In this document: positions 55,701 to 63,059 of the stretch, one piece after another
How positions within the stretch are numbered: position 1 is the first letter of the stretch
Layout of the letters: each line of letters opens with the position of its first letter
Source of the DNA: Gammaproteobacteria bacterium
GTDB lineage: Bacteria; Pseudomonadota; Gammaproteobacteria; Ga0077536
Direction of reading: 5' to 3'
DNA: 64,000 nucleotides
NCBI GenBank assembly: GCA_016209015.1
Contig: JACQWY010000040.1
Span: forward strand, 1-64,000
The notes under the pieces: model-generated
Told to the model about the DNA's origin: nothing
Database searches by the model: none
What the model saw: only the letters and a program-made list of their open reading frames with translations
Made by a program: the position numbers and the translations under genes

Positions 55701-56081
55701 GACCGCGGCGATCGCGCGCGTCACTTCCGTCGTCGGCCACAGCAGATCGTCGACGAGCGCGTTGTACGCGTTCTGCATCTCGCCCCAGGCGCCCGTGACG
55801 CGATGCAGTCGCGCGCGCTTGCTGGTACGGCCTTCACGTCCGACGGCGTGGCCGACGCGCGAGAGCTCGTCCGCGAGGCGCGCGTTCGCGGCGACGATCT
55901 CGTTGAACGTGTCCGCGATCTTGCCGGTGACGCCGGTGAGATCGCCGGGCATGCGCACGGAGAAATCACCGTCGCGCACGGCCTGCAGCGCGGCGAGCAG
56001 TTGTCGCGATTCGATCGACACGTCGTCCGCGCGGCGACCGTACTGCGGCAGGGCTTCGCGGTCTTCGGCGGGCGCGCTCAT
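49782..56081 (-). CDS. Giant HAMP-array hybrid histidine kinase (HAMPs-GAF-HK-REC3)
   Basis: A 2099-residue cytoplasmic kinase. After a short N-terminus there are about twelve tandem HAMP-like units of 92 residues, eleven with a GGQA block ([20 protein letters not shown]) and a first, diverged one. They span residues of about 40-1170. A GAF domain follows ([20 protein letters not shown]), then a Gln/Glu coiled coil, HisKA with [20 protein letters not shown], HATPase ([32 protein letters not shown]) and three receivers whose Asp lie in [23 protein letters not shown] and [12 protein letters not shown]. The layout resembles fungal group III (Nik1-type) osmosensing kinases. There is no membrane helix. 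Confidence 0.93.
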   Translation of the reverse strand: MSAPAEDREALPQYGRRADDVSIESRQLLAALQAVRDGDFSVRMPGDLTGVTGKIADTFNEIVAANARLADELSRVGHAVGREGRTSKRARLHRVTGAWGEMQNAYNALVDDLLWPTTEVTRAIAAVADGDLMRTVPLEVEGRRLQGEFLRSATIVNTMIQQLEVFTSEVTRVAREVGTDGKLGGQAQVPEVSGVWKDLTENVNLMASNLTAQVRNIAEVTIAVANGDLSKKITVDVRGEILQLKEAINTMVDQLRSFASEVTRVAREVGTEGRLGGQAVVPGVAGTWKDLTDSVNAMCGNLTDQVRNIADVTTAVARGDLSRKITVDVRGEILQLKETINTMVDQLNAFAAEVTRVAREVGTDGKLGGQAQVREVSGVWKDLTDNVNLMASNLTAQVRNIAEVTIAVASGDLSKKITADVRGEILQLKEAINTMVDQLRSFASEVTRVAREVGTEGRLGGQAVVPGVAGTWKDLTDSVNSMANNLTAQVRNIADVATAIANGDLSRKITVDVSGEILRLKETINTMVDQLNAFAGEVTRVAREVGTEGKLGGQAQVHGVAGTWKDLTDSVNSMAGNLTGQVRNIAEVATAVARGDLSRKITVDVRGEILLLKETLNTMVDQLNAFAGEVTRVAREVGTEGRLGGQAAVPGVAGTWKDLTDSVNSMANNLTAQVRNIAEVATAIAGGDLSKKITVDVRGEILLLKETLNTVVDQLNAFAGEVTRVAREVGTEGRLGGQANVPGMAGTWKDLTDSVNTMASSLTAQVRNIAEVTTAVARGDLSRKITVDVKGEILQLKETINTMVDQLNAFAAEVTRVAREVGTEGKLGGQAAVHGVAGTWKDLTDSVNFMASNLTAQVRNIAEVATAIANGDLSKKITVDVRGEILLLKETLNTMVEQLRSFAAEVTRVAREVGTEGRLGGQANVPGVAGTWKDLTDSVNSMANNLTGQVRNIAAVTTAVARGDLSRKITVDVKGEMLELKNTLNIMVDQLNAFAAEVTRVAREVGTEGKLGGQADVPGVAGIWKDLTDNVNVMAANLTEQVRGIVKVVTAVADGDLKQNLTVRAKGEVAALAETINNMTDTLATFADQVTSVAREVGVEGRLGGQANVPGAAGTWKDLTGNVNLLADNLTNQVRAIAEVATAVTKGDLTRAIQVDARGEVAELKDNINTMITNLRLTTERNSEQDWLKSNLARVTGMLQGQRDLETVGRILLSELAPLVNAQHAVIYHMSATADGFRLFLLAMYAGSHEIELVPRELAPGQGLIGQCAADRSRILISDPPAAGPPIFSGLFQAAPRDIVVLPVLFEGTVKAVVELATVNTFTGQHLMFLEQLTASVGIVLNSIEATMRTEALLAQSQQLAQELTTQQKELQEKNEQLAQKAQQLAEQNAEVERKNQQIEQARRALEEKADELALTSKYKSEFLANMSHELRTPLNSILILGQQLSENVEGNLSDKQIEFAKTIHGAGTDLLNLITDILDLSKIESGTVTVEAEELPFVKLLDAVERAFRHVAEARGLSFTIEVDPNVGRGITTDSKRLMQVLKNLLSNAFKFTAHGGVRLQVLAGTSGWNVEHPVLKHADGIVAFAVSDTGIGIPADKQRIVFEAFQQADASTSRKYGGTGLGLAISRELAFLLGGELQLSSQPAVGSTFTLYLPTKYAGPSLSLEAGPEARSAAGERPQIARQVVVRLPERTAEVHIPDDREELEPDDAVLLVVEDDPHYCRAIVDLARDNGFKVLVATRGAEALALAREYRPTAVSLDVFLPDMLGWTVLSQLKHDPATRHIPVQMVTLEEDRQHGLARGAFAFVTKPTTPEGLRAALLRIKDYARPRRKRLLVAEDNTAEQLGIRELLGHDDVEISAAASGAEALARLREVPHDCMVLDLRLPDRSGFEVLEEISADAELRDLPVVVFTGKELTPEEDARLHSMARSVVVKGVESPERLLDETALFLHRVVGDLPPEKQQMLDRLHRSDEDLIGKPVLVVDDDVRNIFALSSVLERRGMQVLAANTGHEAIATLEERPDTAIVLMDIMMPEMDGYETMQAIRRNARHQRLPIIALTAKAMKGDREKCLEAGASDYLAKPVNTEQLLSALRIWLHR
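52560..55960 (-). repeat. Tandem 276-bp coding repeats (HAMP units)
   Basis: Phrases such as CGACGCGCGTCAC and GAGTCCGTGAGATCCTTCCA recur every 276 bp. Central units are nearly identical in DNA, alternating between GKLGGQA and GRLGGQA types, which points to recent expansion or gene conversion. The outermost units are diverged. Confidence 0.9.
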
Positions 56082-56479
56082 GGCACTGCCGCGTCGTTCG
56101 CGGAACGAGTCGTTCGGGACATGCGCAATCCCCTTCAGGCTGAGCGATGGGACGAACCGGCATCGCGCGTCCTCGTCGCGCCGCGGCTGCGGCGGGTGCG
56201 GATCGGACGTCGAAGCCGGAAGCTGGCGCGAGAGATGCAACGCTGCACGGGCCGTGCAGACGCGATGCCTGCATCGCGCACGCGAAAAAGGATCGCCCGA
56301 TTCGCGGGATATTGCTGTAGGCGCAGTCCTACCCGCACCGTGGCCCGGTACCGACATGCCCGACAGGGGGCGGCGCATAGGATGGCTTTCCGCCCGGCCC
56401 GGACGGCCGCGACGCTGCGTATGGCAACGTCGCGCGGCGCTGCCCACGCGAGAAGCACAACAATCGGAGAACCCCGACG

Positions 56480-56797
56480 ATGGATGAAACGATAGAACAG
56501 CTCTGCACCACCCTGCTGAAGCACGAGCTCACGCTGAAGGCCTTGAGCGCAGGCACGCTGCGCGCGACCGCCTCGGAGGTCGAAGCCGTGCGCCAGAAGG
56601 CGCGGCGCTGCGAGAGCTGGCTGAAGCTGCTCGGCGGCAGGCTCGCGCTCGAGCGCGTGAAGTCGCGCGCCGCGGCGGTACAGTTGGGCGGCGTGCCGAG
56701 CGCGCTCGCGCGGCCGACGGTCGTCGGCGCTTCGCGCCTGCCGCAGGTCGCGGAGCGTCCGCGCGAAATGCCCGTCCGCCAGCGTCTCGCGGTCTGA
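56480..56797 (+). CDS. Small hypothetical helical protein
   Basis: A 105-residue protein starting [20 protein letters not shown], with GGAGAA upstream. The first 65 residues are strongly helical, the rest Ala/Pro/Arg-rich. No family is recognised. It is divergent from the giant kinase; the 400-bp region between (56082-56479) shows no further gene. Confidence 0.6.
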   Translation: MDETIEQLCTTLLKHELTLKALSAGTLRATASEVEAVRQKARRCESWLKLLGGRLALERVKSRAAAVQLGGVPSALARPTVVGASRLPQVAERPREMPVRQRLAV

Positions 56798-56890
56798 ACT
56801 TTCGTCCGTCGCGTGCAAATCTTGCGCGCGACATGGTCACGATTCCCGCGCCGCGCGGTCCGCTTCGCGGCGATCCGCGGTGCCGCCCGC

Positions 56891-56906
56891 TGGCATGCAA
56901 CATGCT
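56891..56906 (+). promoter_or_regulatory. Sigma-54-like -24/-12 element, PRC-barrel gene
   Basis: TGGCATGCAACATGCT has the GG/GC pair at the right spacing but ATGC for TTGC. It lies 123 bp before the start at 57029, the longest leader of the set. Confidence 0.45.
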
Positions 56907-57028
56907 CGCTTCCTCTTGCCGCCTCACGACGCGATCCGTCGTCGTGGCGCGCGACGTACCGCGCCGGCCGGGCCGCGCGCGGAAGGACCAACAGGCGGTG
57001 GAACATCGCCACGCATGAGAGGTGCGAT

Positions 57029-57463
57029 ATGGGTCAGACAACTCCTTACGATTCCTCGAAGGGCAAGGGTGCCCGCATCATCGGCGGTGAAGCGAATGCC
57101 AGCGGACCCGGACCCGAAATCATGGCGGCCTCGACGCTCACGGGTGACGACGTCGTCAACATGGCGGGCGAGGATCTCGGCGAGATCGAGTCCATCATGC
57201 TGGACGTGCAGCGCGGCCGCATCGCCTATGCCGTGCTCGCGAGCGGCGGCTTCCTGGGCATCGGCGAGAAGCTCTTCGCGATCCCGTGGGCGGCGTTCAC
57301 GCTCGACGCGGACCGCAAGTGCTTCGTGCTCGACATCAGCGCGGATCGTCTGAAGAACGCCCCCGGCTTCGACAAGGATCATTGGCCGTCGATGGCGGAT
57401 CCGAGCTGGGCGCAGGGCGTACACGCCTACTACGACGTACCGATCTACTGGAACGAGCTGTGA
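57029..57463 (+). CDS. PRC-barrel domain protein
   Basis: A 144-residue protein starting MGQTTPYDSSKGKGARIIGG. The PRC-barrel (LTGDDVVNMAGEDLGEIESI, then GRIAYAVLASGGFLGIGEKL and FAIPWAAF) binds protein or RNA partners in other systems. The C-terminus is aromatic (PSWAQGVHAYYDVPIYW). GAGAGG precedes the ATG. A hairpin terminator follows. Confidence 0.87.
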   Translation: MGQTTPYDSSKGKGARIIGGEANASGPGPEIMAASTLTGDDVVNMAGEDLGEIESIMLDVQRGRIAYAVLASGGFLGIGEKLFAIPWAAFTLDADRKCFVLDISADRLKNAPGFDKDHWPSMADPSWAQGVHAYYDVPIYWNEL

Positions 57464-57470
57464 GCGATGC

Positions 57471-57492
57471 GAGGCCAGGGACGGCCTCTTTT
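57471..57492 (+). terminator. Rho-independent terminator of the PRC-barrel gene
   Basis: GAGGCC-AGGGAC-GGCCTC followed by TTTT, eight bp after the stop. Confidence 0.75.
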
Positions 57493-57552
57493 GTGGCTCT
57501 TCTCCGAACTGTGGGACTGTTCCTCGGCACACCGCCGGGTGCATTTTCCACG

Positions 57553-57783
57553 TGTCGCCCTCGCGCAGGCGAGGGCCCGGTCGTTCAGCCTCGGCGCCGG
57601 GGCCGGGCTGCGGGGCCGGCGCAGAAGACGAGCGCGGTGCGGAACGGAGCTCTCGAAAGTCCGGGGTTCGCCGTGCGTGCCGTGGGTCGCCGACTGGACC
57701 CTCGCCTGCGCGAGGGCGACAGCCTCGAAAACGTGATCAGCATGCTCCTGCTGATGAACCTTCGCCTGCGCGAGGGCGACAGG
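57553..57783. repeat. Dispersed inverted repeat, copy B, with an extra half copy
   Basis: Arms GTCGCCCTCGCGCAGGCGAG (57554) and GCCTGCGCGAGGGCGACAG (57704-57722) are inverted around about 110 bp and match copy A. A third copy of the right arm (CGCCTGCGCGAGGGCGACAG) lies at 57763-57782. A GTCTTAT-TGG-ATAAGAC hairpin follows at 57817-57833. The 57493-57949 gap has no gene. Confidence 0.82.
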
Positions 57784-57949
57784 CATCTTCGTCCGCAGGG
57801 CGGACGCACGGGGACAGTCTTATTGGATAAGACGACGGAGGAGGCGCCTCGATCGCGGTTCTTCTTCGTGCTCTCCGGGGAGCCGGGATCGGACCCGTCG
57901 GCGGACCCGCGTGCCGCGAGTCGCCCCTCCGCGTCCGACCCCTTCCCTG

Positions 57950-58363
57950 CTACTTCGACGCCACGACCTCGAGGACGTTGGCCCAGGTCACGATGTGGCC
58001 GTCATCGCGCTCGGGCGCGGCTCGGCTCGCCTGAACGCTGAAGTCGGCGCGCTGATGCGGCTCGAGGGTCTGCGGCACGGTCGCGAAGTCGGCCCAGCCG
58101 GGCGAATCCGGACCGGGACGGTATTCGTTCGCCCAGATCCAGTTGTGACGCACGACGAACTGCGGGTTCGCGAGATGCCGGCTCGTGTTGTTGACGATCG
58201 TGCCCGTCACCTGCGTGCCGTCGACGCGCACGTTCTCGACCGTCACCGTCTCGCGCATGTCGGCGGGCGAGACGAGATGCTGATCGTCGGCCTGCACGAA
58301 TGCGCCGGTGAGCCCGCACACGGCGGCACAGGCGAGACGAATGTCGTTGCGAATGCTCATCAT
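57950..58363 (-). CDS. Exported hypothetical protein
   Basis: A 137-residue protein with GGAGG upstream of its ATG, a signal peptide (MMSIRNDIRLACAAVCGLTG) and a beta-sandwich-like mature part. That part (VTVENVRVDGTQVTGTIVNN, VVRHNWIWANEY, TVPQTLEPHQRADFSVQ) resembles FxLYD-type modules for binding or folding at the cell surface. It is the last gene of the csbD run. Confidence 0.62.
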   Translation of the reverse strand: MMSIRNDIRLACAAVCGLTGAFVQADDQHLVSPADMRETVTVENVRVDGTQVTGTIVNNTSRHLANPQFVVRHNWIWANEYRPGPDSPGWADFATVPQTLEPHQRADFSVQASRAAPERDDGHIVTWANVLEVVASK

Positions 58364-58382
58364 GGGCTGCCTCCTCCGCTGT

Positions 58383-58601
58383 TCACAGCGGCTCGTTCGC
58401 GGCCTCGGCCGCCGCCGCTTCCGGCGGGGCCGCGCCACCTTCGTTTTCCCAGTTCTTGACCTGTTCGTCGACGTCGTGGCGTTCCTCGCTGCGCTTCTGC
58501 GCGTGACTCAGCACGTCGATGACCGCGATGCCGGCCGCGGCGGCGCAGAGCGCGAGCCGCCAGCCGAAGCTCGCGCCGGGCCCTCGGGACTGCCTGTACA
58601 T
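58383..58601 (-). CDS. Small membrane-anchored hypothetical protein
   Basis: A 72-residue protein starting MYRQSRGPGASFGWRLALCA with one hydrophobic helix (LALCAAAAGIAVIDVLS) and an acidic tail. GAGGAA lies upstream. It is 11 bp downstream of the Cys-repeat gene. Confidence 0.55.
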   Translation of the reverse strand: MYRQSRGPGASFGWRLALCAAAAGIAVIDVLSHAQKRSEERHDVDEQVKNWENEGGAAPPEAAAAEAANEPL

Positions 58602-58612
58602 GGTGTCGTTCC

Positions 58613-59164
58613 TCACTGCTTGCCGTAGCGCGCCCTGGCCTCGGAGAGGCAGGTGTCCCTCGTCTCGCCCGCGTAGTTTTCGCAGCGCTCCTTCGCGGCG
58701 TCGTAATCCGCGTCCATCGATTTCTTCGCGGCGTCCTGATGGGCTTCGGCGGACTTGCGATACGCCTTCGCGTCGGCGATGGCCTTCGTGTGCGCGGCCT
58801 CGGCATCCTTCAGGCAGATGTCCTTGTCGTTGCCGGCCTTCGCGTCGCACTTCTCTTTCGCGACCTTGTAGTCGCCGTCGGCGCGCGTCGTCATCTCGTC
58901 GGTGATGTGATCCGCGTTCGGCTTGTAGGCGGCTTCGGCGTCGGCCTTCTCCGTGCGCTCGTCGCGCCTGGCCTCGGCCATGCACACGTCGCGCTTGTTG
59001 CCGCTCAACTGCTTGCAGCGCTCCTTCTGCGCCTCGTAACTGTCCTCCGCGCGCTGCACGTTCGCATCGTGATAGCTCTTCGCATCGTCGTCCGCGCCGG
59101 GCGCGGCGTACGACACGGCGAGGAGACAGGCCGGCACGGCGAATCGCCAGAGCTGCGTCTTCAT
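58613..59164 (-). CDS. Exported Cys-repeat helical protein
   Basis: A 183-residue protein with signal peptide MKTQLWRFAVPACLLAVSYA. The mature part is charged and helical with three similar blocks: KERCKQLSGNKRDVCMAEAR, KEKCDAKAGNDKDICLKDAE and KERCENYAGETRDTCLSEAR. Each has two Cys ten residues apart that could pair as helical-hairpin disulfides. The family is unknown. It is co-directional with csbD, 11 bp upstream. Confidence 0.68.
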   Translation of the reverse strand: MKTQLWRFAVPACLLAVSYAAPGADDDAKSYHDANVQRAEDSYEAQKERCKQLSGNKRDVCMAEARRDERTEKADAEAAYKPNADHITDEMTTRADGDYKVAKEKCDAKAGNDKDICLKDAEAAHTKAIADAKAYRKSAEAHQDAAKKSMDADYDAAKERCENYAGETRDTCLSEARARYGKQ

Positions 59165-59174
59165 GAGCATCACC

Positions 59175-59396
59175 TCAATGCGCACGCGGTCGGCGCGCGC
59201 CGTAGCCGGATTCGAAATCCGCAATCTGCTTCTCCGCGACGTCGCGCGTCACGCCGTAGACCTCCTGGATCCGGCCCGCGAGCTGATCGCGCTTGCCGGC
59301 GATGACGTCGAGCTCGTCGTCCGTGAGCTTGCCCCACTGCTCCTTCACCTTGCCCTTGGCCTGTTTCCAATTGCCCTCGATCTTGTCCCAGTTCAT
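59175..59396 (-). CDS. csbD: CsbD-family stress protein
   Basis: A 73-residue protein: MNWDKIEGNWKQAKGKVKEQ, then WGKLTDDELDVIAGKRDQLA and GRIQEVYGV, the full CsbD pattern. CsbD proteins are abundant under general stress, but their function is unknown. It heads a run of four genes (58601 and 58363 follow) behind the -24/-12 element at 59441. Confidence 0.93.
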   Translation of the reverse strand: MNWDKIEGNWKQAKGKVKEQWGKLTDDELDVIAGKRDQLAGRIQEVYGVTRDVAEKQIADFESGYGARRPRAH

Positions 59397-59440
59397 GACG
59401 AACCTCCTCGTCGGTTGCCCGGTTGCGGTGGAGAGGCCGG

Positions 59441-59456
59441 TGCAAGCGGGATGCCA
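59441..59456 (-). promoter_or_regulatory. Sigma-54-like -24/-12 element, csbD unit
   Basis: TGGCATCCCGCTTGCA on the minus strand is a consensus match, 46 bp before the start. Confidence 0.75.
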
Positions 59457-59558
59457 CACGGCGGGGCCACGCGGTCCATGCACTCCGGCGGGGAGGCGGC
59501 GCGGCGCGCAGTAAGTTCTGCGCGCGCGGTTTGCAAGTTTTACCAGGCCGCGTGCGGT

Positions 59559-59801
59559 TCAGCGCCGCCACACGGGCTCGCCGAGATCGACCTGGCGTTT
59601 CTTCGTCAGACCGCCCGTGGCGGCACCCGCGGCCGCACCGATGGCCGCGCCCGTGCCCGGACCCATCCCGGTCACCGCGCCAATCGCGGCGCCCGCGCCG
59701 GCGCCGATGCCGGCACCGCTGAGGGCGCGATCGCCCGTCGTCGTACCGCAGGCGGCAAGGAAGGCGATCGAAATCGCGAGCAATGTGTTGCGTGTCTTCA
59801 T
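59559..59801 (-). CDS. Glycine-zipper lipoprotein
   Basis: An 80-residue protein. MKTRNTLLAISIAFLAACGT has a lipobox (LAAC) and the mature part is a glycine zipper (GAGIGAGAGAAIGAVTGMGP). Such YMGG-like lipoproteins sit in the outer membrane. It is read after the hemerythrin-like gene. Confidence 0.8.
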   Translation of the reverse strand: MKTRNTLLAISIAFLAACGTTTGDRALSGAGIGAGAGAAIGAVTGMGPGTGAAIGAAAGAATGGLTKKRQVDLGEPVWRR

Positions 59802-59816
59802 ATGCGTTCTCCTCTC

Positions 59817-60254
59817 TCAGTGCTCTGTCAGTGCTCCGTCATGCGCTCCTGCGTGTCGAGGAGCGCCGTATGGAGCCGCGCGCTCTCCGCGGCGGGAAGT
59901 GCTTCGAGCGCCGGCACGAGCTCGCGCGGCGAGCGCCTCGAGTGCCGCGGCGTATTCAGGACCGGCCGCCGGCGCGGCCTCGAGGCGGGCCGTGAGTGAA
60001 ATGAGCCCGGCGCGGCGTGCGGCGGCCATCGAGCCGGGGCCGAAGTGATCCGGAGCACGCGCTGCGAGCCACGGCCCGAGCACATCGTCCTCGAGGGCGA
60101 CGAACGTCGCGAGCTCCTCCGCGAGCCGGCTGACGAGCTCCACGCGCTCGTCCTCCTCACGGCTCGCCTCGAGCGTGCGCACGAGGTCGAGCAGACGCCG
60201 GTGACGATCCCGGACGAAGGCCGCGGGAGCCGCGGGCGCCGGATGCGGCAACAT
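59817..60254 (-). CDS. Hemerythrin-like helical protein, probable frameshift near the C-terminus
   Basis: The N-terminal 105 residues (FVRDRHRRLLDLVRTLEASR; LATFVALEDDVLGPWLA) look like a hemerythrin-type four-helix protein with few of the iron His. At about 59935 the frame changes into Arg/Ser-rich sequence, while the neighbouring frame continues sensibly with RELVPALEALPAAESARLHT and ends at 59828. A one-base indel is likely, either real or a sequencing error. It follows the EF-hand gene with a one-base gap. Confidence 0.5.
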   Translation of the reverse strand: MLPHPAPAAPAAFVRDRHRRLLDLVRTLEASREEDERVELVSRLAEELATFVALEDDVLGPWLAARAPDHFGPGSMAAARRAGLISLTARLEAAPAAGPEYAAALEALAARARAGARSTSRRGERAAPYGAPRHAGAHDGALTEH

Positions 60255-60255
60255 C

Positions 60256-60582
60256 TCAGCGTTTCGGCTTGCCGGTGATCTCGTCGGCGTCGATGTAGCC
60301 GTCGTGATCCGTGTCGACGTCCTTGAACGTCTTCACGACCTCGGCCTGGTGCTTCGTCGCCGGCAGGCCCTTGCCGGGCTCGTCCTGCGTCGCGCCTTGC
60401 GGATGCTCGGTCAGCGCGCGGTATTCGTCTTTGTCGAGACGACCGTCGTTGTTCTTGTCCGCGCCGTGGAATACGTCGGGACTCTGCGCGCTGGTCTGCT
60501 GCGCGTGCAGCGCCGGCACGCCGGCCGCGAATACGACCGCGAGCGCGGCGGCAAAGAGCGTGGGATGTCGATGTATGTTCAT
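60256..60582 (-). CDS. Exported EF-hand protein
   Basis: A 108-residue protein: signal peptide (LFAAALAVVFAAGVPALHAQ) and two calcium loops, DKNNDGRLDKDEY and DTDHDGYIDADEI. It probably binds Ca in the periplasm. It starts the unit running to the glycine-zipper gene. Confidence 0.85.
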   Translation of the reverse strand: MNIHRHPTLFAAALAVVFAAGVPALHAQQTSAQSPDVFHGADKNNDGRLDKDEYRALTEHPQGATQDEPGKGLPATKHQAEVVKTFKDVDTDHDGYIDADEITGKPKR

Positions 60583-60618
60583 GAGTTGCCTCGCATGGGG
60601 CTGTGTGGAGCCGGTCCG

Positions 60619-60634
60619 AGCAGGTTCCATGCCA
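60619..60634 (-). promoter_or_regulatory. Sigma-54-like -24/-12 element, EF-hand unit
   Basis: TGGCATGGAACCTGCT on the minus strand has the GG/GC spacing with CTGC for TTGC, 38 bp before the start. Confidence 0.55.
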
Positions 60635-60651
60635 CGGACCGGCGGAGTGGA

Positions 60652-61221
60652 TCAGGCCTGGGGCACCGCCGAGAGCTGCTCGGTCCACGTCGCGAGCGTC
60701 TGCAGGAGCTGCTTCAGGAGCTCGCGCGTCTTCTCGTCGTGGAGCTGGCCTGTCGCGTCGATGCGCGCGCCGGCATTGCCGACGAGGATCTCCGGCCTGT
60801 TCAGCGGGTGCATGTCGAGCGTGACGAAGATCTGCCGCAGATGGGCCTGCGCGCGTGCCGTGCCGAACGCGCCGCTCGACGCGCCGATCACGGCCACGGG
60901 CTTGCCGGTCCACGCGCTCTCGCCGAACGGCCGCGAGCACCAGTCGATCGCGTTCTTCAACACGCCGGGCACGGAGTAGTTGTACTCGGGGGTCGCGATC
61001 AGAATCGCGTCCGCCGTGCGGATGCGCTTCTTCATCTCCTCGACCGCCGCCGGCAGCGGGGACTCCTGGTCCTGGTTGTAGAGCGGGATCGCGTCGAGCT
61101 CGCAGATTTCGATCTGCATGCGATCGGGGGCGAGCGTGTGCGCCGCGCGGAGCAGCGCGCGATTATAGGAATCGCGACGCAGACTGCCCGCGATACCGAG
61201 GACGCTGAGCGTGCGCTGCAT
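60652..61221 (-). CDS. NADPH-dependent FMN reductase
   Basis: A 189-residue flavodoxin-fold reductase. GIAGSLRRDSYNRALLRAA binds FMN phosphate, TPEYNYSVPGVLKNAIDWCS the isoalloxazine, and ASSGAFGTARAQAHLRQ is typical of the ChrR/SSU-type quinone or azo reductases. It probably reduces quinones or metals under oxidative stress. It follows the BON lipoprotein by 9 bp. Confidence 0.88.
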   Translation of the reverse strand: MQRTLSVLGIAGSLRRDSYNRALLRAAHTLAPDRMQIEICELDAIPLYNQDQESPLPAAVEEMKKRIRTADAILIATPEYNYSVPGVLKNAIDWCSRPFGESAWTGKPVAVIGASSGAFGTARAQAHLRQIFVTLDMHPLNRPEILVGNAGARIDATGQLHDEKTRELLKQLLQTLATWTEQLSAVPQA

Positions 61222-61230
61222 GGTCCGGCC

Positions 61231-61677
61231 TCAGCGGCTGACCATGAGGTTCAGACGATTGTCGACGTTGACGACGCCGTCCACTTCGGCGGCGAGGGCC
61301 GCGGCGTGTTGCGAGGCGGCGACGGAGTCCACGGTGCCGGCGAGGCTCACGACGCCGTCGTGCGTCTGCACCTTGATCGGCTGACGTGCGAGTGTCGGGT
61401 CGGAGTTGATCGCCGCGCTCACGTTCGCGGTGATCGCGGCATCCCTCACGCTCGCAGGGCCCATGGCCGGCATTTCGTCGTCGTTCGCGAGGGCGACCTT
61501 CTCGCCGCCGTTCGCGGCCGGCTCCGGTGCCGCGGCGTTCTGCGGCGCAGTCGCCGCGGGCGGCGCTTCGTCGCGGCTGCCCATCTGCTTGTTCTCCTGA
61601 TTGTCCTTGCGCTGGCAGCCCGCCATGGCGAGGGCGGCGCACAGGCTCACGATCAGCATGGTGTGTTTCATCGGCAT
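61231..61677 (-). CDS. BON-domain lipoprotein
   Basis: About 148 residues. A lipoprotein signal (LIVSLCAALAMAGC) precedes a Pro/Ala/Asn linker and one BON domain (ITANVSAAINSDPTLARQPI; VQTHDGVVSLAGTVDS). BON domains bind phospholipid in OsmY/DolP-like envelope proteins. AGGAGG precedes two possible ATGs (61677 and 61671). Confidence 0.83.
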   Translation of the reverse strand: MPMKHTMLIVSLCAALAMAGCQRKDNQENKQMGSRDEAPPAATAPQNAAAPEPAANGGEKVALANDDEMPAMGPASVRDAAITANVSAAINSDPTLARQPIKVQTHDGVVSLAGTVDSVAASQHAAALAAEVDGVVNVDNRLNLMVSR

Positions 61678-61719
61678 AGAACCTCCTCTCTGTCGTGGGA
61701 TTCCGACTGGAGTGAGCAG

Positions 61720-61735
61720 TGCAAGGCATATGCCA
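61720..61735 (-). promoter_or_regulatory. Sigma-54-like -24/-12 element, BON/FMN reductase unit
   Basis: TGGCATATGCCTTGCA on the minus strand is an exact TGGC-N7-TTGC, 44 bp before the start. Confidence 0.75.
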
Positions 61736-61835
61736 CGGGCCGCCTCCCGTGAACACGGCTGCGGCTCCGCCGCGCATGTAAGACCTACACGCGCCCTGCC
61801 CCGTCCTTACACGCGGTGCGCGGCGCGCGGGCCCC

Positions 61836-61851
61836 GGGCACGCTCGTTGCA
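61836..61851 (+). promoter_or_regulatory. Sigma-54-like -24/-12 element, DUF3182 unit
   Basis: GGGCACGCTCGTTGCA differs from consensus only in the first base, 37 bp before the start at 61887. It is divergent from 61720. Confidence 0.6.
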
Positions 61852-61886
61852 CGGGCGCCCGCAGACACCCCGGATGGAGGAGTGCG

Positions 61887-63059
61887 ATGTTTTCCGAGCC
61901 TGCGCCATCGCGATCGGCAACGCCCGCCGCGCCCCGGCGCGGCGCGGTCGTGACCTACGTCGGCGATACAGAGCGCAGGCCCGACGAGCACGAGCGCGTG
62001 ACGCTCGAGCATCTCGGCCGGCGCGTCGCGGCGCTGCTCGCCTACGACTATCTCGGCCCGTACGCCGCCGCCTCGCCACGCGATCGCCCGCTCTTCTTCG
62101 TGCCGCGCGACACACTCACGAGCGACGAGGCGCGTGCGCTCGGCGTGCGCGGCCGCGAGGATCTGCTCGGCGGCATCGTGCCGCATCGCGTCGCCGCCTC
62201 GAAGCTCGTGATGCGCCCGCTCGTCGCCGAGGACGCGCGCACGCCGCCCGGCTGGCGCCACGTGTTCACGCCGCGCATGGCACGCGTTGCGCTGCCCGGC
62301 CACAGCACGTTCTGCCACGACGATGCATGGCGCGCCGGCCGCGCGCTGCTGCCGCTCGGTCGCGTACGGTTGAAGCCCGGCGACGGCGTCGGCGGTCACG
62401 GTCAATGCGTCGTGGACGACGAACCCGCCCTCGCGGCCGCGCTCGCCGGCTACACGCCGGACGACGTCGCGAGGCACGGGCTCGTCGTCGAGATGGATCT
62501 CGCCGACGCCGTCACGTACAGCATCGGACAGATCCGCCTCGGCGGGCGCTGCGCGAGCTATTGCGGCCGCCAGCGCACGACGCGCGATCACGCGGCGCGC
62601 GAGGCCTACGGCGGTTCCGAGCTCTGCGTGGTGCGCGGCGGCTACGCGGAGCTGCTCGCGCTCGCCCTGCCCATGCCGGCGCGGCTCGCGGTCATGCAGG
62701 TGCGCGAGTTCGACGCCGCGCTGCATGCCGTCCTGCCCGGACTCGAGGTCTCGCGCGACAACTACGACGTCATCCAGGGCACGGACGCCGCGGGCCGGCC
62801 GCGCTCCGGCGTGCTCGAACAATCCTGGCGCGTCGGTGGCGCGAGTCCCGCGGAGCTCGCGGCGCTCGAGGCCTTCGACGCGGCTCCGCACGCGCGCGTC
62901 GTCCGCGCCGCGACCGTCGAACGCTACGGCGCGGACGCGCCGCCCCCGGGCGCCACCGTGCATTACCGCGGCCACGACCCGCGCGTCGGCCCGCTCGTCA
63001 AATTCACGACCGTCGAATGCGATGAACACGCGTCTCGAATCCTTCACGATCCCCGTTGA
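61887..63059 (+). CDS. DUF3182 family protein
   Basis: A 390-residue soluble protein with GGAGG upstream of the ATG. Blocks such as TYVGDTERRPDEHERVTLEH, VRLKPGDGVGGHGQCVVDD and GLVVEMDLADAVTYSIGQI match DUF3182. The layout suggests an ATP-grasp-like fold (lysine after a Gly-rich loop, then acidic metal ligands), so ligase-type activity is possible. The end overlaps the hydrolase gene by 38 bp. Confidence 0.8.
   Translation: MFSEPAPSRSATPAAPRRGAVVTYVGDTERRPDEHERVTLEHLGRRVAALLAYDYLGPYAAASPRDRPLFFVPRDTLTSDEARALGVRGREDLLGGIVPHRVAASKLVMRPLVAEDARTPPGWRHVFTPRMARVALPGHSTFCHDDAWRAGRALLPLGRVRLKPGDGVGGHGQCVVDDEPALAAALAGYTPDDVARHGLVVEMDLADAVTYSIGQIRLGGRCASYCGRQRTTRDHAAREAYGGSELCVVRGGYAELLALALPMPARLAVMQVREFDAALHAVLPGLEVSRDNYDVIQGTDAAGRPRSGVLEQSWRVGGASPAELAALEAFDAAPHARVVRAATVERYGADAPPPGATVHYRGHDPRVGPLVKFTTVECDEHASRILHDPR

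Noticed and set aside
52560-55960. Regular 276-bp periodicity that could suggest a CRISPR or non-coding satellite
   Set aside because: The unit is an exact multiple of three and encodes HAMP domains in one frame; there are no short repeats with variable spacers.
56225-56275. AGGCATCGCGTCTGCA on the minus strand as a promoter for the giant kinase
   Set aside because: It departs from the -24/-12 consensus in two key positions and lies about 180 bp from the start; not counted in the regulon.
49788-56495. Open frame of over 2200 codons on the plus strand, antisense to the giant kinase
   Set aside because: It mirrors the sense gene: high GC at third positions keeps the opposite strand open. Its protein is repetitive Asp/Arg/Leu without domains, while the minus strand has complete kinase domains.
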